Of a stretch of 64,000 nt of DNA, positions 15,529 through 24,691 are shown piece by piece. Source of the stretch: Microtetraspora sp. NBRC 13810 (GTDB lineage Bacteria > Actinomycetota > Actinomycetes > Streptosporangiales > Streptosporangiaceae). The stretch covers positions 248,001 to 312,000 of the forward strand of contig NZ_BSRQ01000002.1 in the NCBI RefSeq assembly GCF_030268685.1. Reading direction: 5' to 3'. A program made the position numbers and the translations under genes. Position 1 is the first letter of the stretch; each line of letters starts with the position of its first letter. The notes beneath the pieces were generated by a model. That model was not told the DNA's origin. It searched no databases and saw nothing but the letters and a program-made list of their open reading frames with translations.

Positions 15529-17151
15529 CTATGCCGAGCCCACCATGCGGCTCATGCTGAACCCCCGCTCCAGCAACCGGTGCGCCTGGCGGAGCGCGAG
15601 CGCCTGGATGGTCAGAGTCGGGTTCACCGCGCCCGGGTAGGGCATCAGGGCGCCGTCGACCACGCTCACGTTGTCCACGGTGTGCAGCCGGCCGTCCGGG
15701 TCGGTGACACTGGTCGCCTCGTCGATGCCGGACCGGCAGGTGCCGTGCAGGTGGGTGCTGCCCAGCTCGCCCAGCGAGCGCTCCCGCCGCAGGTACTTGC
15801 CGCCCGCGGCGCGCAGGATGTCCTCGCCGCGCTGCAGCAGGTACTCACGGCGGGCCTGGTCCCGCGCCGACGGCGCGTACTCCAGGGCCACCTCGGGCAG
15901 GCCGAACCGGTCGTGCTTCTTCGCGAGCAGGACGCGGTTGGACTTCCGCGGCTCGTCCGGCGCGATGCAGTCGATGCGCAGTGTCTGCTCGTCGCCGCGG
16001 AGCGGGTGGGCGTCCTCGGCCGACTCGAAGATCATGCCGCCGATGCCCCCGGGTGCGTCGTCGGCGGTGTAGTAGTCGGCGATCGCCACGGTCGAGCACG
16101 GCCCCACGCCGCCGTTCGGGCCGACGCCGGCCAGCGGCAGCTCGATCCGGTCGGACCGGCGGTAGGCGACCACGTACTCGTTGGCCTTCATGCACAGGCC
16201 GCGGCCGACGAGGCCGAACTGATTGCCCAGGCCGTGCGGCGAGTGCGTGTCGGCCGACCGCAGCAGCAGCGCCGCCGACTGGATCGCGTTGCACGCCACG
16301 ACGATCTGCTTGGCGCGGAACAGGAAACGCTTGCCGGTGTTGACCTGGACGCACTCGACGCCGGTCGCCTGGGAGGCACTCGCCGCGGTGATCCTGGCCG
16401 CCTTCATACCGGCGAAGAGGCGGACCGTGCCGCGCTCCACCAGCGACTTCAGGAAGACGCTGAAGCTGTCGCCCTTGGCGCCCTTCTCACACCGCGCCGC
16501 CACGCAGTCGTTGTCCCGGCTGCAGGCGGGGCGGCCGCCGTAGGGCAGGCTGTTGATGGCCATCGGCGTGGGGAACGGGTGCAGCCCCAGCGACCGGGCG
16601 CCGTCGGCGATGGCCCGCCCGGACGGGGTCTGCGCCAGCGGCGGCAGCGGGTAGGAGTGACCGGGGGGCAACGTCGGGTCACCGGGCCCGCCGGACACCC
16701 CCAGCCTCCGCTCCACGCTGTTGTAGAACGGCTCGAGCTCATGGGGCTTCCACGGCCACTCCAGCGGCCACTCTCCGCCGCCGAGCAGCTCCTCCGCGTT
16801 GAAGTCCGGATAGCGGTGCCGGAAGGAGATGCCGCCGTAGAAGACCGTTCCACCGCCGACGTTGCAACTCGACCACGGGTATCCGATCTTGGCCCAGACC
16901 CCGTCGGCCTTACGCACCCAGGCGCGCTCGGAGAGGTCCTCAAGGTCGTCGTAGGACATGTCCGGGCTCACGAAAGGACCCTGTTCCAGGACGACGACGT
17001 CGAGTCCGGCCTCGGCCAGGGTGGCCGCCACGATCGAGCCGGACGCGCCGCTCCCGACGACGCACACGTCGGCGATCCGCGCCATGTCCTCGTCGGTGGG
17101 CGTGGGTCCATAGTCAACTAATCCAAGGTCGGTCTGCACGTGCCCCTCCAT
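15529..17151 (-). CDS. GMC-family FAD oxidoreductase, paromamine 6'-dehydrogenase type (NeoG/BtrQ/KanI-like)
   Basis: 540 residues. The FAD-binding VVGSGASGSIVAATLAEAG near residue 30 is followed by GGGTVFYGGISFRHR, PFPTPMAIN, a CEKGAKGD segment, VACNAIQSAALLLRS and a C-terminal GTCRSGIDEATSV...NPTLTIQALALR block. The order and wording match the neomycin and butirosin 6'-dehydrogenases, which oxidise the 6'-hydroxyl of paromamine to the aldehyde that the 6'-aminotransferase then aminates. That partner is at 3156-4436. The ATG at 17151 is used; a GTG four codons later lies just after GGAGGGG and is a credible alternative start. It is a single-gene transcript on the minus strand. Confidence 0.85.
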   Translation of the reverse strand: MEGHVQTDLGLVDYGPTPTDEDMARIADVCVVGSGASGSIVAATLAEAGLDVVVLEQGPFVSPDMSYDDLEDLSERAWVRKADGVWAKIGYPWSSCNVGGGTVFYGGISFRHRYPDFNAEELLGGGEWPLEWPWKPHELEPFYNSVERRLGVSGGPGDPTLPPGHSYPLPPLAQTPSGRAIADGARSLGLHPFPTPMAINSLPYGGRPACSRDNDCVAARCEKGAKGDSFSVFLKSLVERGTVRLFAGMKAARITAASASQATGVECVQVNTGKRFLFRAKQIVVACNAIQSAALLLRSADTHSPHGLGNQFGLVGRGLCMKANEYVVAYRRSDRIELPLAGVGPNGGVGPCSTVAIADYYTADDAPGGIGGMIFESAEDAHPLRGDEQTLRIDCIAPDEPRKSNRVLLAKKHDRFGLPEVALEYAPSARDQARREYLLQRGEDILRAAGGKYLRRERSLGELGSTHLHGTCRSGIDEATSVTDPDGRLHTVDNVSVVDGALMPYPGAVNPTLTIQALALRQAHRLLERGFSMSRMVGSA

Positions 17152-17495
17152 GCGGTCGACGAAAGATCTGTAGTTGTATGAACGGCAGTCTAGATCCTTT
17201 GGTCCTGAATTCTGAATATGTGAGTCATTTTTGGAGTACGGGTTTGCGGCGGCCTCGGCCGATGTAATGATCGCCAGACGTCGTCCTTCGGGATCGGCAC
17301 ATAGGTGTGGCTATGCGCGATCCGCCGGATGAGGTTTATAGAAGGGCAGGCTGTGTGGCTCCTCGGATATGCCCGCCCGTGACTTGCCGCACAGGACGAC
17401 GTCTATGACAGCCGTACTCGTCAACAGCGCGGGCACAAACAGCTGTGACCTACCTTCAGCGGACCGGACGCCCGTTTCAAAGGCAGAAGCGGAGC
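17152..17495. other. Intergenic region upstream of the GMC gene
   Basis: 344 bases with no supported gene. The part next to 17151 is AT-rich and on the minus strand contains TAGACT and TACAACT as possible -10 elements for the GMC gene. The remainder shows no clear repeat or hairpin; it follows the stop of the rRNA methyltransferase gene. Confidence 0.4.
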
Positions 17496-18338
17496 TTAGT
17501 GACGCTTGGTGATAACCAGCAGGTCCTCGGTGTCCAAGGTGGCCCTGTCCAGCCGCCAGCCGCGCCGATCGGCCAGCTCGGTGAGGTCGGCGACGTGCCG
17601 GCGGGCGAACACCGCGGCCCGGCCGTTCATCGCCCTGGTGGGAAAGGAGACCACGACCGCCGCCGCCGGCACCTGGTCCACCAGGGACAGCGCGGCGCCG
17701 CGGCGCCGGTCCTCGATGCAGTGATAGGTCTTGAGCAGCAGGGCCAGGTCGACGTCGGGGAGGGACGATCCGACGAGGACGTCACGTTGCTCGGCGTGAC
17801 TGCCCGGATACACCCGGGTGAGGAAATCCTCGGCCAGGCCGACGAACCCGGCGTTGAGGTCGTAGCCGGTGTAGCCGGCGTCGGTGTGCTCGCGCAGCCA
17901 CGGCAGCGTGAACGGGTTGAGTGCGCAGGCCAGGTCGGCGATCGTGGCAGGGGGCGGTACGAGGTCGAGGACCGCCGGGTAGAAGCGATCCAGGTCGGGC
18001 AGCCGCTCCCCGGTGGACACGTGGGCGGCGAGCACCTCCCGGCACCAGGCACGCAGCTCCGGCTCGGCCATGCCGGCCAGGTCCGCCTTGTCCATGCCGC
18101 GCCGCAGCGCCGCGAGCCTGCCGGTGAGCAGGTGCAGGGCGGCCACCTTGTGCAGCCGCGCGCGGGAGCGACGCTCCAGCTCGGCCGGGTCCGTGGTGCC
18201 GTCGCGCTGCCCCGCCACCACGTCGGCGATGGTGTCCGGGTGCACGTCCCGGTACTTGGCCGCGCCGGCGAGGCGGGCGGTGACCGTGGCCGTGGCGTCC
18301 TCGGTGGTGTTCCCCGCCCGGCGCCGTTCCCTGGTCAT
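17496..18338 (-). CDS. Divergent 16S rRNA G1405-N7 methyltransferase family protein (Rmt/FmrO type)
   Basis: 280 residues with the order of conserved segments seen in aminoglycoside-resistance methyltransferases: KYRDVHPDTI near residue 30, ARLHKV, ERLPDLDRFY, the SAM motif IADLACALNPFTLPWL, YTGYDLN, DLALLLKTYHCIE and VVSFPTRAM. It is far from the Sgm-like protein at 20454-21278: the SLGQRSKGM segment is replaced by AMNGRAAVF and the N-terminal half differs. It may duplicate the G1405 resistance, have another target, or be a degenerate copy. The ATG at 18338 begins the conserved region; the longer upstream frame only overlaps the RsmI gene. No good ribosome-binding site is visible. It is third in a transcript after the dehydrogenase and RsmI. 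Confidence 0.75.
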   Translation of the reverse strand: MTRERRRAGNTTEDATATVTARLAGAAKYRDVHPDTIADVVAGQRDGTTDPAELERRSRARLHKVAALHLLTGRLAALRRGMDKADLAGMAEPELRAWCREVLAAHVSTGERLPDLDRFYPAVLDLVPPPATIADLACALNPFTLPWLREHTDAGYTGYDLNAGFVGLAEDFLTRVYPGSHAEQRDVLVGSSLPDVDLALLLKTYHCIEDRRRGAALSLVDQVPAAAVVVSFPTRAMNGRAAVFARRHVADLTELADRRGWRLDRATLDTEDLLVITKRH

Positions 18339-18396
18339 GTCGTCGGCCCGCGCCGCGGCGTCTCCGCCGGCCGGCCGGCTTGGCGGGGTGACCACG

Positions 18397-19332
18397 TCAT
18401 CCGGCGCCACGCTCCTCGGCGGACGGGCGGGAGGCCGGTTGGCGCCCCGTGCCGCGCAAACTCTCGGGGGCGGCGCCCGCCGGCGTGACCTTCTGCCCCT
18501 GCCGCACCAGCTCGTAGACCTGGTTGCGCGGCAGCCCGGTGACCTCCTGGACCACCTCCCGGCACACCCGCGCGTCAGCCCCGTGCCGCAGCATCGACGC
18601 CGCGAGCCGCTCGGCCTGCGCCCGCGCGGCGTCCGACGTGGTGTCCGGGCAGCCGCCGACCACGCCGGTGTACTGGCCGCGAACGGCGTCCTCACTGCCC
18701 AGCCGGTCCAGGATGCCGGACAGGGGGCCGCGGATGAAGCTCTCGTCCGGCTTGCTGAGGTTGCACGCCAGCGCCGCCGGCCGGTCGCCGAGCACCTTGA
18801 GCATGTCGCCCAGCGTGTCGACGATCCGGTGCGGCGCCTCGAACATGATCAGCGTGGCGTCCACGTCCCGGATCCGGCCCAGCTCGGCCTGGCGCGCAGC
18901 CGCCTTCCTCGGCAGAAAGCCGAGGAAGTAGAACCGGTGCACGGGCAGGCCGGAGCCGATCAGCGCGGTGATCGTGGCGCTGGCCCCGGGCAGCGGGCGG
19001 ACCGTGATGCCCTCGGCGATCGCCCCGGCCACCACACGGTAGCCGGGGTCGTTGACGAGCGGGGTCCCCGCGTCGGAGAGCAGCGCGACGTCATCGCCGC
19101 GACGCAGCGCTTCGAGCAGGGTGCCGCTCCTGGTCGCCTCGACATGGTCGTGGTAGCTGAGCAGCCTGCGCTGCCCCAGCTCGATGCCGAGGGTGCGGAG
19201 GAGGTTTCGCGTGTGGCGGGTGTCCTCGGCGGCCATCACCGGAACGTGGCGCAGCACCTCCAGCGCACGAAGGGTGATGTCGTCGCGGTGCCCGATGGGG
19301 GTGGGGACGAGGTAGAGGGTCCCCAGGTCCAC
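18397..19332 (-). CDS. rsmI: RsmI-like 16S rRNA C1402 2'-O-methyltransferase
   Basis: 311 residues of the tetrapyrrole-methylase-fold RsmI family: TLYLVPTPIGHRDDITLRAL, AEDTRHTRNLL, LLSYHDH, LLSDAGTPLVNDPGYR, LPGASATITAL and FLGFLPRKAA in order. RsmI 2'-O-methylates C1402 of 16S rRNA, in the decoding centre very near G1405. Two usual residues differ (PIGH for PIGN, YHDHVE for YHEHNE). The GTG at 19332 has GAGGAGG at ideal distance. Position between an aminocyclitol dehydrogenase (15-base gap) and a G1405-type methyltransferase suggests a cluster copy used for self-protection, not the housekeeping gene. That role is inferred; a second chromosomal rsmI would support it. Confidence 0.85.
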   Translation of the reverse strand: MDLGTLYLVPTPIGHRDDITLRALEVLRHVPVMAAEDTRHTRNLLRTLGIELGQRRLLSYHDHVEATRSGTLLEALRRGDDVALLSDAGTPLVNDPGYRVVAGAIAEGITVRPLPGASATITALIGSGLPVHRFYFLGFLPRKAAARQAELGRIRDVDATLIMFEAPHRIVDTLGDMLKVLGDRPAALACNLSKPDESFIRGPLSGILDRLGSEDAVRGQYTGVVGGCPDTTSDAARAQAERLAASMLRHGADARVCREVVQEVTGLPRNQVYELVRQGQKVTPAGAAPESLRGTGRQPASRPSAEERGAG

Positions 19333-19347
19333 ACGCCCCTCCTCAAC

Positions 19348-20358
19348 CTAGTCTGCTCGCAAGTCAAAGACGACCCGTAGAGTACCATCGGTCCGGTTCA
19401 CGGCGCGCTCAAGGGCCGGGCCGTACTCGTGGAGGCCGACGATGTCCGTGAGGATCGGCTTGACGTTGATCGCACCGCTGGCCAGCAGGTTCACCGCCTG
19501 CCGGTACTTGCCGCCCGGCCCCATCACGCCGATCAGGCTGGCGTAGGACAGCGGCAGGTTGGCGGTGGCGATCGGGTGCGTGGCGCCGACCTGGTAGCCG
19601 ATCAGGCCGACCCGGCCGCCGGGGCGCACCAGCTCGATCGCCTTGGCCACCGCCGTCGGGTCACCGGACGCCTCCAGCACGACGTCGAACTTCTCGTCAT
19701 AACCCTCGGGGACGGGGATCTCGTCGGGCGCGTAGGCGGCCTCGGCGCCGAGTTCGAGCGCGACCTTGCGGCGCTCCGGGACCGGGTCGGTGGCCACCTG
19801 GACCCGCGCCCCCGCGGCCTGAGCCGCCTGCGACAGCATCAGGCCGATGCCGCCCGCGCCGAGCACGGCGACCCGCTCCGACGGCCGGAGGTTCACCCGG
19901 TCCACCGCGTGCACGGCCACCGACAGCGGCTCGACCTGGCAGGCTGAGGCCAGGTCGAGCTCGTCCGGCAGCGGATAGAGGTTGGCCACCGGCACGGCGA
20001 CGTACTCCGCGCAGCCGCCGTCCACCATGAAACCGATCTCGATCATGTTCTCGCACATCACCGGCAAGCCGTCGCGGCATGGGCCGCAGGTGTGGCACTC
20101 GACGATCAGATCGCCGACGACCCGGCGGCCGACCCAGGACTCGTCGGCGCCGTTGACCTCGACCACCTCGCCGGACCACTCATGCCCCGGCACGACCGGG
20201 TAGGTGTTTCCGTGCCACTGTCCTTTGTAGAGCCATAAGTCGCTCCCGCAGAGGGAGCTGTAGTGCACTTTGACCACAGCCCAGCCCGGCTGCGGCGACG
20301 GCCGCTCCGCCTCGATCAGCTGCGCCTGATTATCGCCGAGAAACTGCAGCGCTCGCAT
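19348..20358 (-). CDS. Zinc-dependent alcohol dehydrogenase, 2-deoxy-scyllo-inosamine dehydrogenase type (NeoA/KanK-like)
   Basis: 336 residues, medium-chain dehydrogenase. It has the catalytic zinc segment [14 protein letters not shown] with [16 protein letters not shown], the structural-zinc cysteines in [17 protein letters not shown], and the NAD-binding [11 protein letters not shown]. Wording around [15 protein letters not shown]...AVDR and the C-terminal [13 protein letters not shown] matches NeoA/KanK dehydrogenases, which oxidise 2-deoxy-scyllo-inosamine before the second amination of 2-deoxystreptamine. The ATG at 20358 follows GAGGTGGG; a longer frame has no homology. It heads a minus-strand transcript with RsmI and a methyltransferase and is divergent from the Sgm-like gene. 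Confidence 0.85.
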   Translation of the reverse strand: MRALQFLGDNQAQLIEAERPSPQPGWAVVKVHYSSLCGSDLWLYKGQWHGNTYPVVPGHEWSGEVVEVNGADESWVGRRVVGDLIVECHTCGPCRDGLPVMCENMIEIGFMVDGGCAEYVAVPVANLYPLPDELDLASACQVEPLSVAVHAVDRVNLRPSERVAVLGAGGIGLMLSQAAQAAGARVQVATDPVPERRKVALELGAEAAYAPDEIPVPEGYDEKFDVVLEASGDPTAVAKAIELVRPGGRVGLIGYQVGATHPIATANLPLSYASLIGVMGPGGKYRQAVNLLASGAINVKPILTDIVGLHEYGPALERAVNRTDGTLRVVFDLRAD

Positions 20359-20453
20359 ACCCACCTCGTTGGTCGTCGCGCCCCTGATAATCCCTCCCCG
20401 ATAAAGATCAGTGTACTGTCGTCGTCGTTGAATGTGGCGGATGGGAGAGACTA
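20359..20453. promoter_or_regulatory. Divergent promoter region between dehydrogenase and Sgm-like methyltransferase
   Basis: 95 bases separate the two start codons. On the plus strand TACTGT near 20413 can serve as a -10 for the methyltransferase gene, and GGGAGAG just before 20454 is its ribosome-binding site. On the minus strand the TTATC-containing stretch could serve the dehydrogenase. Shared control of resistance and biosynthesis from this spacer is plausible. Confidence 0.4.
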
Positions 20454-21278
20454 ATGACCGGCTCTGAGCGCCGCCCCACGGACGACGCGATACAGACGGT
20501 GGCGGCGGCACTCACCAAGAGCAAGCGGTACGCCACCGTGGCGCCGGACGTCGTGCACCGGCTCGCCGAGCGGGCGCTGGTCTCGGCGGGCGGCAACGTC
20601 ACCGAGGGCGTCAAGCGGACCAAGCGCAGCCTGCACGAGATCTACGGCGCCTATCTGCCGGGCAGCGCCGCACAGTACGGCGGGATGCTGCGCCAGCTTC
20701 GCGCCGCGCTCGACCAGGGCGAGGACGCGGTGACCGAGGCGTTGCGGTCCGCGATGTCCGCGCACGCCTCGTCCCGGGAGCGGCTGCCCTACCTGACCGA
20801 GTTCTACGCCCAGGCGCTCGCCGGGGTGACGCCGGAGACGGTCAGCGACCTGGCCTGCGGCCTGAACCCGTTGGCCGTGCGGTGGATGGGCCTGCCGGCC
20901 GGGTGCACCTACCTCGCCTCGGACATCGACGCCCGGCAGATGGAGTTCCTCGACGAGGCGCTCGACCTGCTCGGCGTCCCGCACCGGACCCGCCTGCACG
21001 ACCTGGTCGACGGTCCCGGCGAATCAGCCGAGGTGACCCTGCTGCTGAAGACCGTGCCCTGCATGGAGCGCCAGCAGAGCGGGGCGGGCTGGGCGCTGCT
21101 GGAGAAGGTGCGCTCCCCCACGCTGATCGTGACGTTCCCCACCAAGTCCCTCGGGCAGCGCTCCAAGGGGATGTTCCAGACCTATTCCACGGCGTTCGAG
21201 GAGTACGCGGCCGACCGGACCTGGCGTTACGAGCGGTTCGAGATCCCCAACGAGCTGGTCTACGTCATCAGGAGATGA
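20454..21278 (+). CDS. 16S rRNA (guanine1405-N7)-methyltransferase, Sgm/GrmA/FmrO type aminoglycoside resistance
   Basis: 274 residues, near the usual length of producer-type Arm enzymes. Signature segments are [39 protein letters not shown], the SAM-binding [49 protein letters not shown] and [17 protein letters not shown]. This family methylates N7 of G1405 and blocks 4,6-disubstituted 2-deoxystreptamine drugs (gentamicin and kanamycin classes), so the product of the cluster is probably of that class. The ATG at 20454 follows GGGAGAG. It is transcribed rightward, opposite to the dehydrogenase, and is followed at 21330 by the insertion-sequence target site. Confidence 0.92.
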   Translation: MTGSERRPTDDAIQTVAAALTKSKRYATVAPDVVHRLAERALVSAGGNVTEGVKRTKRSLHEIYGAYLPGSAAQYGGMLRQLRAALDQGEDAVTEALRSAMSAHASSRERLPYLTEFYAQALAGVTPETVSDLACGLNPLAVRWMGLPAGCTYLASDIDARQMEFLDEALDLLGVPHRTRLHDLVDGPGESAEVTLLLKTVPCMERQQSGAGWALLEKVRSPTLIVTFPTKSLGQRSKGMFQTYSTAFEEYAADRTWRYERFEIPNELVYVIRR

Positions 21279-21329
21279 GCGAACGCCGCTCGTGATTCGC
21301 CCCGGGTCACGGCCGCGCGGGAGACGCCG

Positions 21330-21337
21330 TTCTAGTC
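21330..21337. repeat. Left 8-bp target-site duplication of the IS4-type element
   Basis: TTCTAGTC immediately precedes the left inverted repeat and recurs at 22853-22860 right after the right inverted repeat. The perfect duplication shows a genuine, fairly recent insertion at this spot. Confidence 0.85.
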
Positions 21338-22852
21338 CCAATGCCGTGTAGTTAGGGCCTTGGCTGCTTTGTCAAGGCTCTGAGCTGGTGCGGATCTCGA
21401 TGCCGATCGTGGCTTTGTAGCTGGTGCGGTCGACGGTGCCTCTTGCGTTGTACTTGGAGATGGCGCGTTTGACGAGGCGGGGACGAGTCCGGATACGCCG
21501 GTCGGGCATGAGGTTGGCCAGGACCTGGCGTCCGATGGTGCCGAGCAGGTCGATGACGGTGTCGGCAATCACGCCGGCGGCCTGGATGACCAGGTCACGG
21601 GCAGTGTTCAGGGCGATGGTGAAGCTGGCCCGGTCGGGATCGAGGCCGGGCCGGTGAGTGGTGGCCTCAGCCATGGCCAGGCGCAGGAGTTGGTAGGCGA
21701 CCAGGAGGGCGTGGACTTCCTGGTCCAGGCCGTCGGGTGTGCGGGCGCGCAGCACCCGCCCGCCGAGGATGGTGGACTTGATCTCCAGGTAGGCGGTCTC
21801 GATCTCCCAGCGCTGGTGGTAGAGGGTGAGTAGGTCGGCCGCGGGGTGGCGGTGCGCATCGGTGAGGGTGGTGACCAGGCGGTAGGCGCTGGTGCGGTGG
21901 CCCGCTCGGGTGGTGATGGTGATGACGGCGTCGATGACGCGCACGGGGGTGGCTCCCAGCCGGGACAGGTAGGAGCCGTCATGGCAGCGGGCCAGGAGGG
22001 GCAGGCGGCGGCCGTTCTTGACCCGGACCAGGACATGGGCGCCGGTGGCGGCGATGGCCTGGATCAGGGCGCAGACGGCGAAGTTGCGGTCCAGCAGGAC
22101 GATCATGTCGCGATGCAGACGCTCCAGCAGACGCGGTGCGAGGGTGGTCTCGCCGGTCGAGGCCGGCGCGAAGACCGCGTCCAGCAGGGTGCGGGTGCCG
22201 CACGCGAGCAGGGTCAGCAGGCGTAGCGCTGGATACCCGGCGCCGCCGTGGTTACCCCGCTGCTTGGGATAGACGGCCAGGTTGGCAGGACTGTCGGCCA
22301 CGCTCATGACGGTGCCATCGATCGCGCAGACCAGGAGTCCGCGCCAGCGGGTGCCGGGGGTGGCGATACCGGCCGACGGACCGCGTAACAGCTCAAACAG
22401 CCACCGTAGCGGGGCTGCTGCGATGCGTTTGCGGGCTTGGGCCATCGCAGCACCGGTCGGGGCGGCGACGGTCAGGCCGGTCAGGCCGGTCAGCCCCGCC
22501 GTCAGCCGCTGCCATACCTGCCGCCAGCCCAGTCCGGGGAACAAGGCCCCGGCCAGTATCAGGTAGACCGTAACCCGGGAAGGGAGGTCACGGACCCGCT
22601 GCTGTGTCCGGCCGGTCTGTTTCAGCGCCTCATCGACCATCTCGAAGGGCATCAGTTGAGTCAGTTCCCCGAGATGGCCGGGGGCGAAGGGGCCCGATGC
22701 CACCACCAGGGTGCGATTGATGACAGACTTGCTCTCCAACGGAGCTCCCCGCTCGGACAGTGATCTTGGTCGACACCGTTCTAGCAGGAGCTCCGTTCCC
22801 TTTTCCAGTGGCCCTTGACTACACCCGCATCACGCTAACTACACGGCATTGG
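21338..22852 (-). mobile_element. Complete IS4-family-like insertion sequence, 1515 bp
   Basis: Ends are a perfect 18-bp inverted repeat, CCAATGCCGTGTAGTTAG at 21338-21355 and its complement at 22835-22852. Eight-base target duplications flank it, and one transposase gene fills the interior. It is inserted between the Sgm-like gene and queD; the right target copy contains the queD stop codon. The intact gene and ends suggest the element is still functional or only recently fixed. Confidence 0.88.
21372..22739 (-). CDS. IS4-family DDE transposase
   Basis: 455 residues. It has an N-terminal IS4 domain (LPSRVTVYLILAGALFPGLGWRQVW) and the transposase DDE core: the first D in VCAIDGTVMSVADSP, the second in VLLDRNF and the YREK-like glutamate segment YHQRWEIETAYLEIK. 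It is full length with no stop or frameshift. The ATG at 22739 lies inside the right end of the element. It catalyses cut-and-paste movement of the 1515-bp element and has no role in the antibiotic pathway. Confidence 0.88.
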   Translation of the reverse strand: MESKSVINRTLVVASGPFAPGHLGELTQLMPFEMVDEALKQTGRTQQRVRDLPSRVTVYLILAGALFPGLGWRQVWQRLTAGLTGLTGLTVAAPTGAAMAQARKRIAAAPLRWLFELLRGPSAGIATPGTRWRGLLVCAIDGTVMSVADSPANLAVYPKQRGNHGGAGYPALRLLTLLACGTRTLLDAVFAPASTGETTLAPRLLERLHRDMIVLLDRNFAVCALIQAIAATGAHVLVRVKNGRRLPLLARCHDGSYLSRLGATPVRVIDAVITITTRAGHRTSAYRLVTTLTDAHRHPAADLLTLYHQRWEIETAYLEIKSTILGGRVLRARTPDGLDQEVHALLVAYQLLRLAMAEATTHRPGLDPDRASFTIALNTARDLVIQAAGVIADTVIDLLGTIGRQVLANLMPDRRIRTRPRLVKRAISKYNARGTVDRTSYKATIGIEIRTSSEP

Positions 22853-22860
22853 TTCTAGTC
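22853..22860. repeat. Right 8-bp target-site duplication of the IS4-type element
   Basis: TTCTAGTC follows the right inverted repeat. Bases 22855-22857 are at once part of this duplication and the TAG stop codon of queD, so the element landed exactly at the end of that gene without changing the protein. Confidence 0.85.
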
Positions 22861-23214
22861 CTCGCCGCGGTACACGCAGCCCGAGGTGCACGTCTCCCGG
22901 ACCTGGACCGCCGACAGCGGCAGCTTGCCGGCCAGCCGGTCCCAGATCCACCGGGCGAGGTTCTCGCTCGTCGGGTTGTCGAGGCCGTCGACCTCGTTGA
23001 GGTAGTGGTGGTCGAGCTGGTCGTACAGGGGCTGGAACGCCGCCTTCAGGTCGGCGAAGTCCATCACCCACCCGGCGACCGGGTCCACCGTGCCCGCCAC
23101 GTGCACCTCGACGCGGAAGGAGTGGCCGTGCAGGCGGGCGCACTTGTGCCCGGCCGGCACGTTGGGCAGCCGGTGGGCCGCCTCGAAGGTGAACTCGCGG
23201 AAGATCTCGATCAT
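22855..23214 (-). CDS. queD: 6-carboxy-5,6,7,8-tetrahydropterin synthase
   Basis: 119 residues, tunnelling-fold family. It converts dihydroneopterin triphosphate to 6-carboxytetrahydropterin, the first dedicated step to 7-deazaguanines. The zinc histidines lie in EAAHRL and in CARLHGHSF, which also carries the catalytic cysteine; the later segment LDHHYLNEV is typical. The ATG at 23214 overlaps the queE stop as ATGA; a longer upstream reading is not needed. It is last in queF-tgt-queC-queE-queD. The stop codon lies inside the target duplication of the adjacent IS. Confidence 0.9.
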   Translation of the reverse strand: MIEIFREFTFEAAHRLPNVPAGHKCARLHGHSFRVEVHVAGTVDPVAGWVMDFADLKAAFQPLYDQLDHHYLNEVDGLDNPTSENLARWIWDRLAGKLPLSAVQVRETCTSGCVYRGED

Positions 23215-23852
23215 CGGATTCCCAGGTACTTGTGGGTCTGCGTGCTCAGCCGCCACTGCGGGTGCGCCAGGCAGTACTCAACCGCCCGGCGGGTGTTCTC
23301 TGCGAGGTCCGGACCGTCCATCGGCTGCAGCAGCAGGTTCGGGAAGTCCAGATTCTCGAACCGCTCCGGCTCGGCGCCCTCCTGCGGGTAGACCAGCTTG
23401 AGCTCATCGCCCGCGGTGAGCACGAGATCCGCGCCGGCCTTGGGGCTCACGCAAATCCAGTCCAGCCCCGGAGGCGCGGGCTGGGTGCCGTTGGTCTCGA
23501 CCGCGACCTCGAAGCCGACGTCGTGCAACGCCTTCACCACCTGCACGTTCAGTTGCAGCAGCGGTTCGCCGCCGGTGCACACCACGAACGGGCGCGCCCT
23601 CGGGTGCGCGGCACCCTCCCAGGTGGCCGTGATCGCGGCGACCAGTTCCTCGGCCGTGGCGAACTTCCCGCCTCCCGGCCCGTCGGTGCCCACGAAGTCG
23701 GTGTCGCAGAACGTGCAGATCGCCCTGGCCCGGCCGGACTCGCGCCCGCTCCACAGGTTGCACGCGGCGAACCGGCAGAAGACGGCGGGACGGCCGACAT
23801 GGATCCCTTCCCCCTGCAGGGTGTAGAAGATCTCCTTGACCTGGTACGTCAT
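23211..23852 (-). CDS. queE: 7-carboxy-7-deazaguanine synthase (radical SAM)
   Basis: 213 residues. It uses a [4Fe-4S] cluster and SAM to contract the 6-carboxytetrahydropterin ring. The N-terminal [11 protein letters not shown] is the family signature. The cluster motif is the QueE-specific CX14CX2C: a cysteine in AACNLW, fourteen residues, then CTFC followed by [18 protein letters not shown] and ETNGTQ complete the barrel. The ATG at 23852 overlaps the queC stop as ATGA and the gene overlaps queD by four bases, so three proteins are translated in a coupled way. Confidence 0.9.
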   Translation of the reverse strand: MTYQVKEIFYTLQGEGIHVGRPAVFCRFAACNLWSGRESGRARAICTFCDTDFVGTDGPGGGKFATAEELVAAITATWEGAAHPRARPFVVCTGGEPLLQLNVQVVKALHDVGFEVAVETNGTQPAPPGLDWICVSPKAGADLVLTAGDELKLVYPQEGAEPERFENLDFPNLLLQPMDGPDLAENTRRAVEYCLAHPQWRLSTQTHKYLGIR

Positions 23853-24562
23853 GGGGTGACCTCGGCGGGCGCGGGCCGCGCCGGGTCGGTCAGGCCGAGC
23901 TCGGCGAACCCGCGCTCGCGCAGCAGGCACGAGTCGCAGGTGCCGCACGCCCGGCCGGCCTCGTCCGGGTCGTAGCAACTGTGGGTCAGCGCGTAGTCCA
24001 CGCCCAGTTCCAGTCCGCGCTGGATGGTCTGGGCCTTGGTGAGCTCGATCAGCGGGGTGTGGATGGTCAGCCGCTGCCGGCCCTCCACACCGGCCTTCGT
24101 GGCGAGGTTCGCCATGGTCTCGTAGGCGGTGATGTACTCCGGCCGGCAGTCCGGGTAGCCGCTGTAGTCCAGCGCGTTGACCCCGATGAACACGTCGCTG
24201 GCGTCCAGGGTCTCGGCCCAGGCGAGCGCGAAGGACAGGAAGATCGTGTTCCTGGCCGGCACGTAGGTGACCGGGATCTCGCCGGCGTCGATCTGCTCGG
24301 CGCTGTCGTGGTGCGGCACGTCGATGTCGGCGGTCAGCGCCGAGCCGCCGAAGACCCGCAGGTCGATCTCCGCGACCACGTGCGAGCGCGCGCCCAGCGC
24401 CTCGGCCACCCGGGCGGCGGCCGCGAGCTCGACGTCGTGACGTTGCCCGTACCGGAAGCTTAGCGCGTACGGCTCGTAGCCCTCCGCATGCGCGATCGCC
24501 AGCACGGTTGCAGAGTCGAGGCCCCCGCTGAGCAGGACCACCGCCTTCCTCCGCACGTCCAT
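23849..24562 (-). CDS. queC: 7-cyano-7-deazaguanine (preQ0) synthase
   Basis: 237 residues, ATP-dependent ligase turning the carboxylate of 7-carboxy-7-deazaguanine into the nitrile preQ0. The PP-loop [14 protein letters not shown] is at residues 8-21, with [11 protein letters not shown] and [18 protein letters not shown] following. The C-terminal zinc cysteines are in [21 protein letters not shown]. The ATG at 24562 follows AGGAGGT. A 129-base gap separates it from tgt, with no obvious gene; it may be a continuation of the same transcript. Confidence 0.92.
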   Translation of the reverse strand: MDVRRKAVVLLSGGLDSATVLAIAHAEGYEPYALSFRYGQRHDVELAAAARVAEALGARSHVVAEIDLRVFGGSALTADIDVPHHDSAEQIDAGEIPVTYVPARNTIFLSFALAWAETLDASDVFIGVNALDYSGYPDCRPEYITAYETMANLATKAGVEGRQRLTIHTPLIELTKAQTIQRGLELGVDYALTHSCYDPDEAGRACGTCDSCLLRERGFAELGLTDPARPAPAEVTP

Positions 24563-24691
24563 TTACTTACCTCCTGAACACAATCGTCCCACTTGATGTC
24601 GCCCTAACACATACCAGGTGCCCCACGGGATCGACCCAGTCGTGAGGGACCGTATGGCCGGCCGGGTGTCCGCACGGCACCGCCGCTCTTC

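Noticed and set aside
22855-24562. queC/queD/queE as a preQ0 antibiotic or DNA 7-deazaguanine (dpd) pathway
   Set aside because: QueF and a bacterial-type Tgt in the same operon direct the product to tRNA. No DpdA, ToyM or other dedicated partner is visible.
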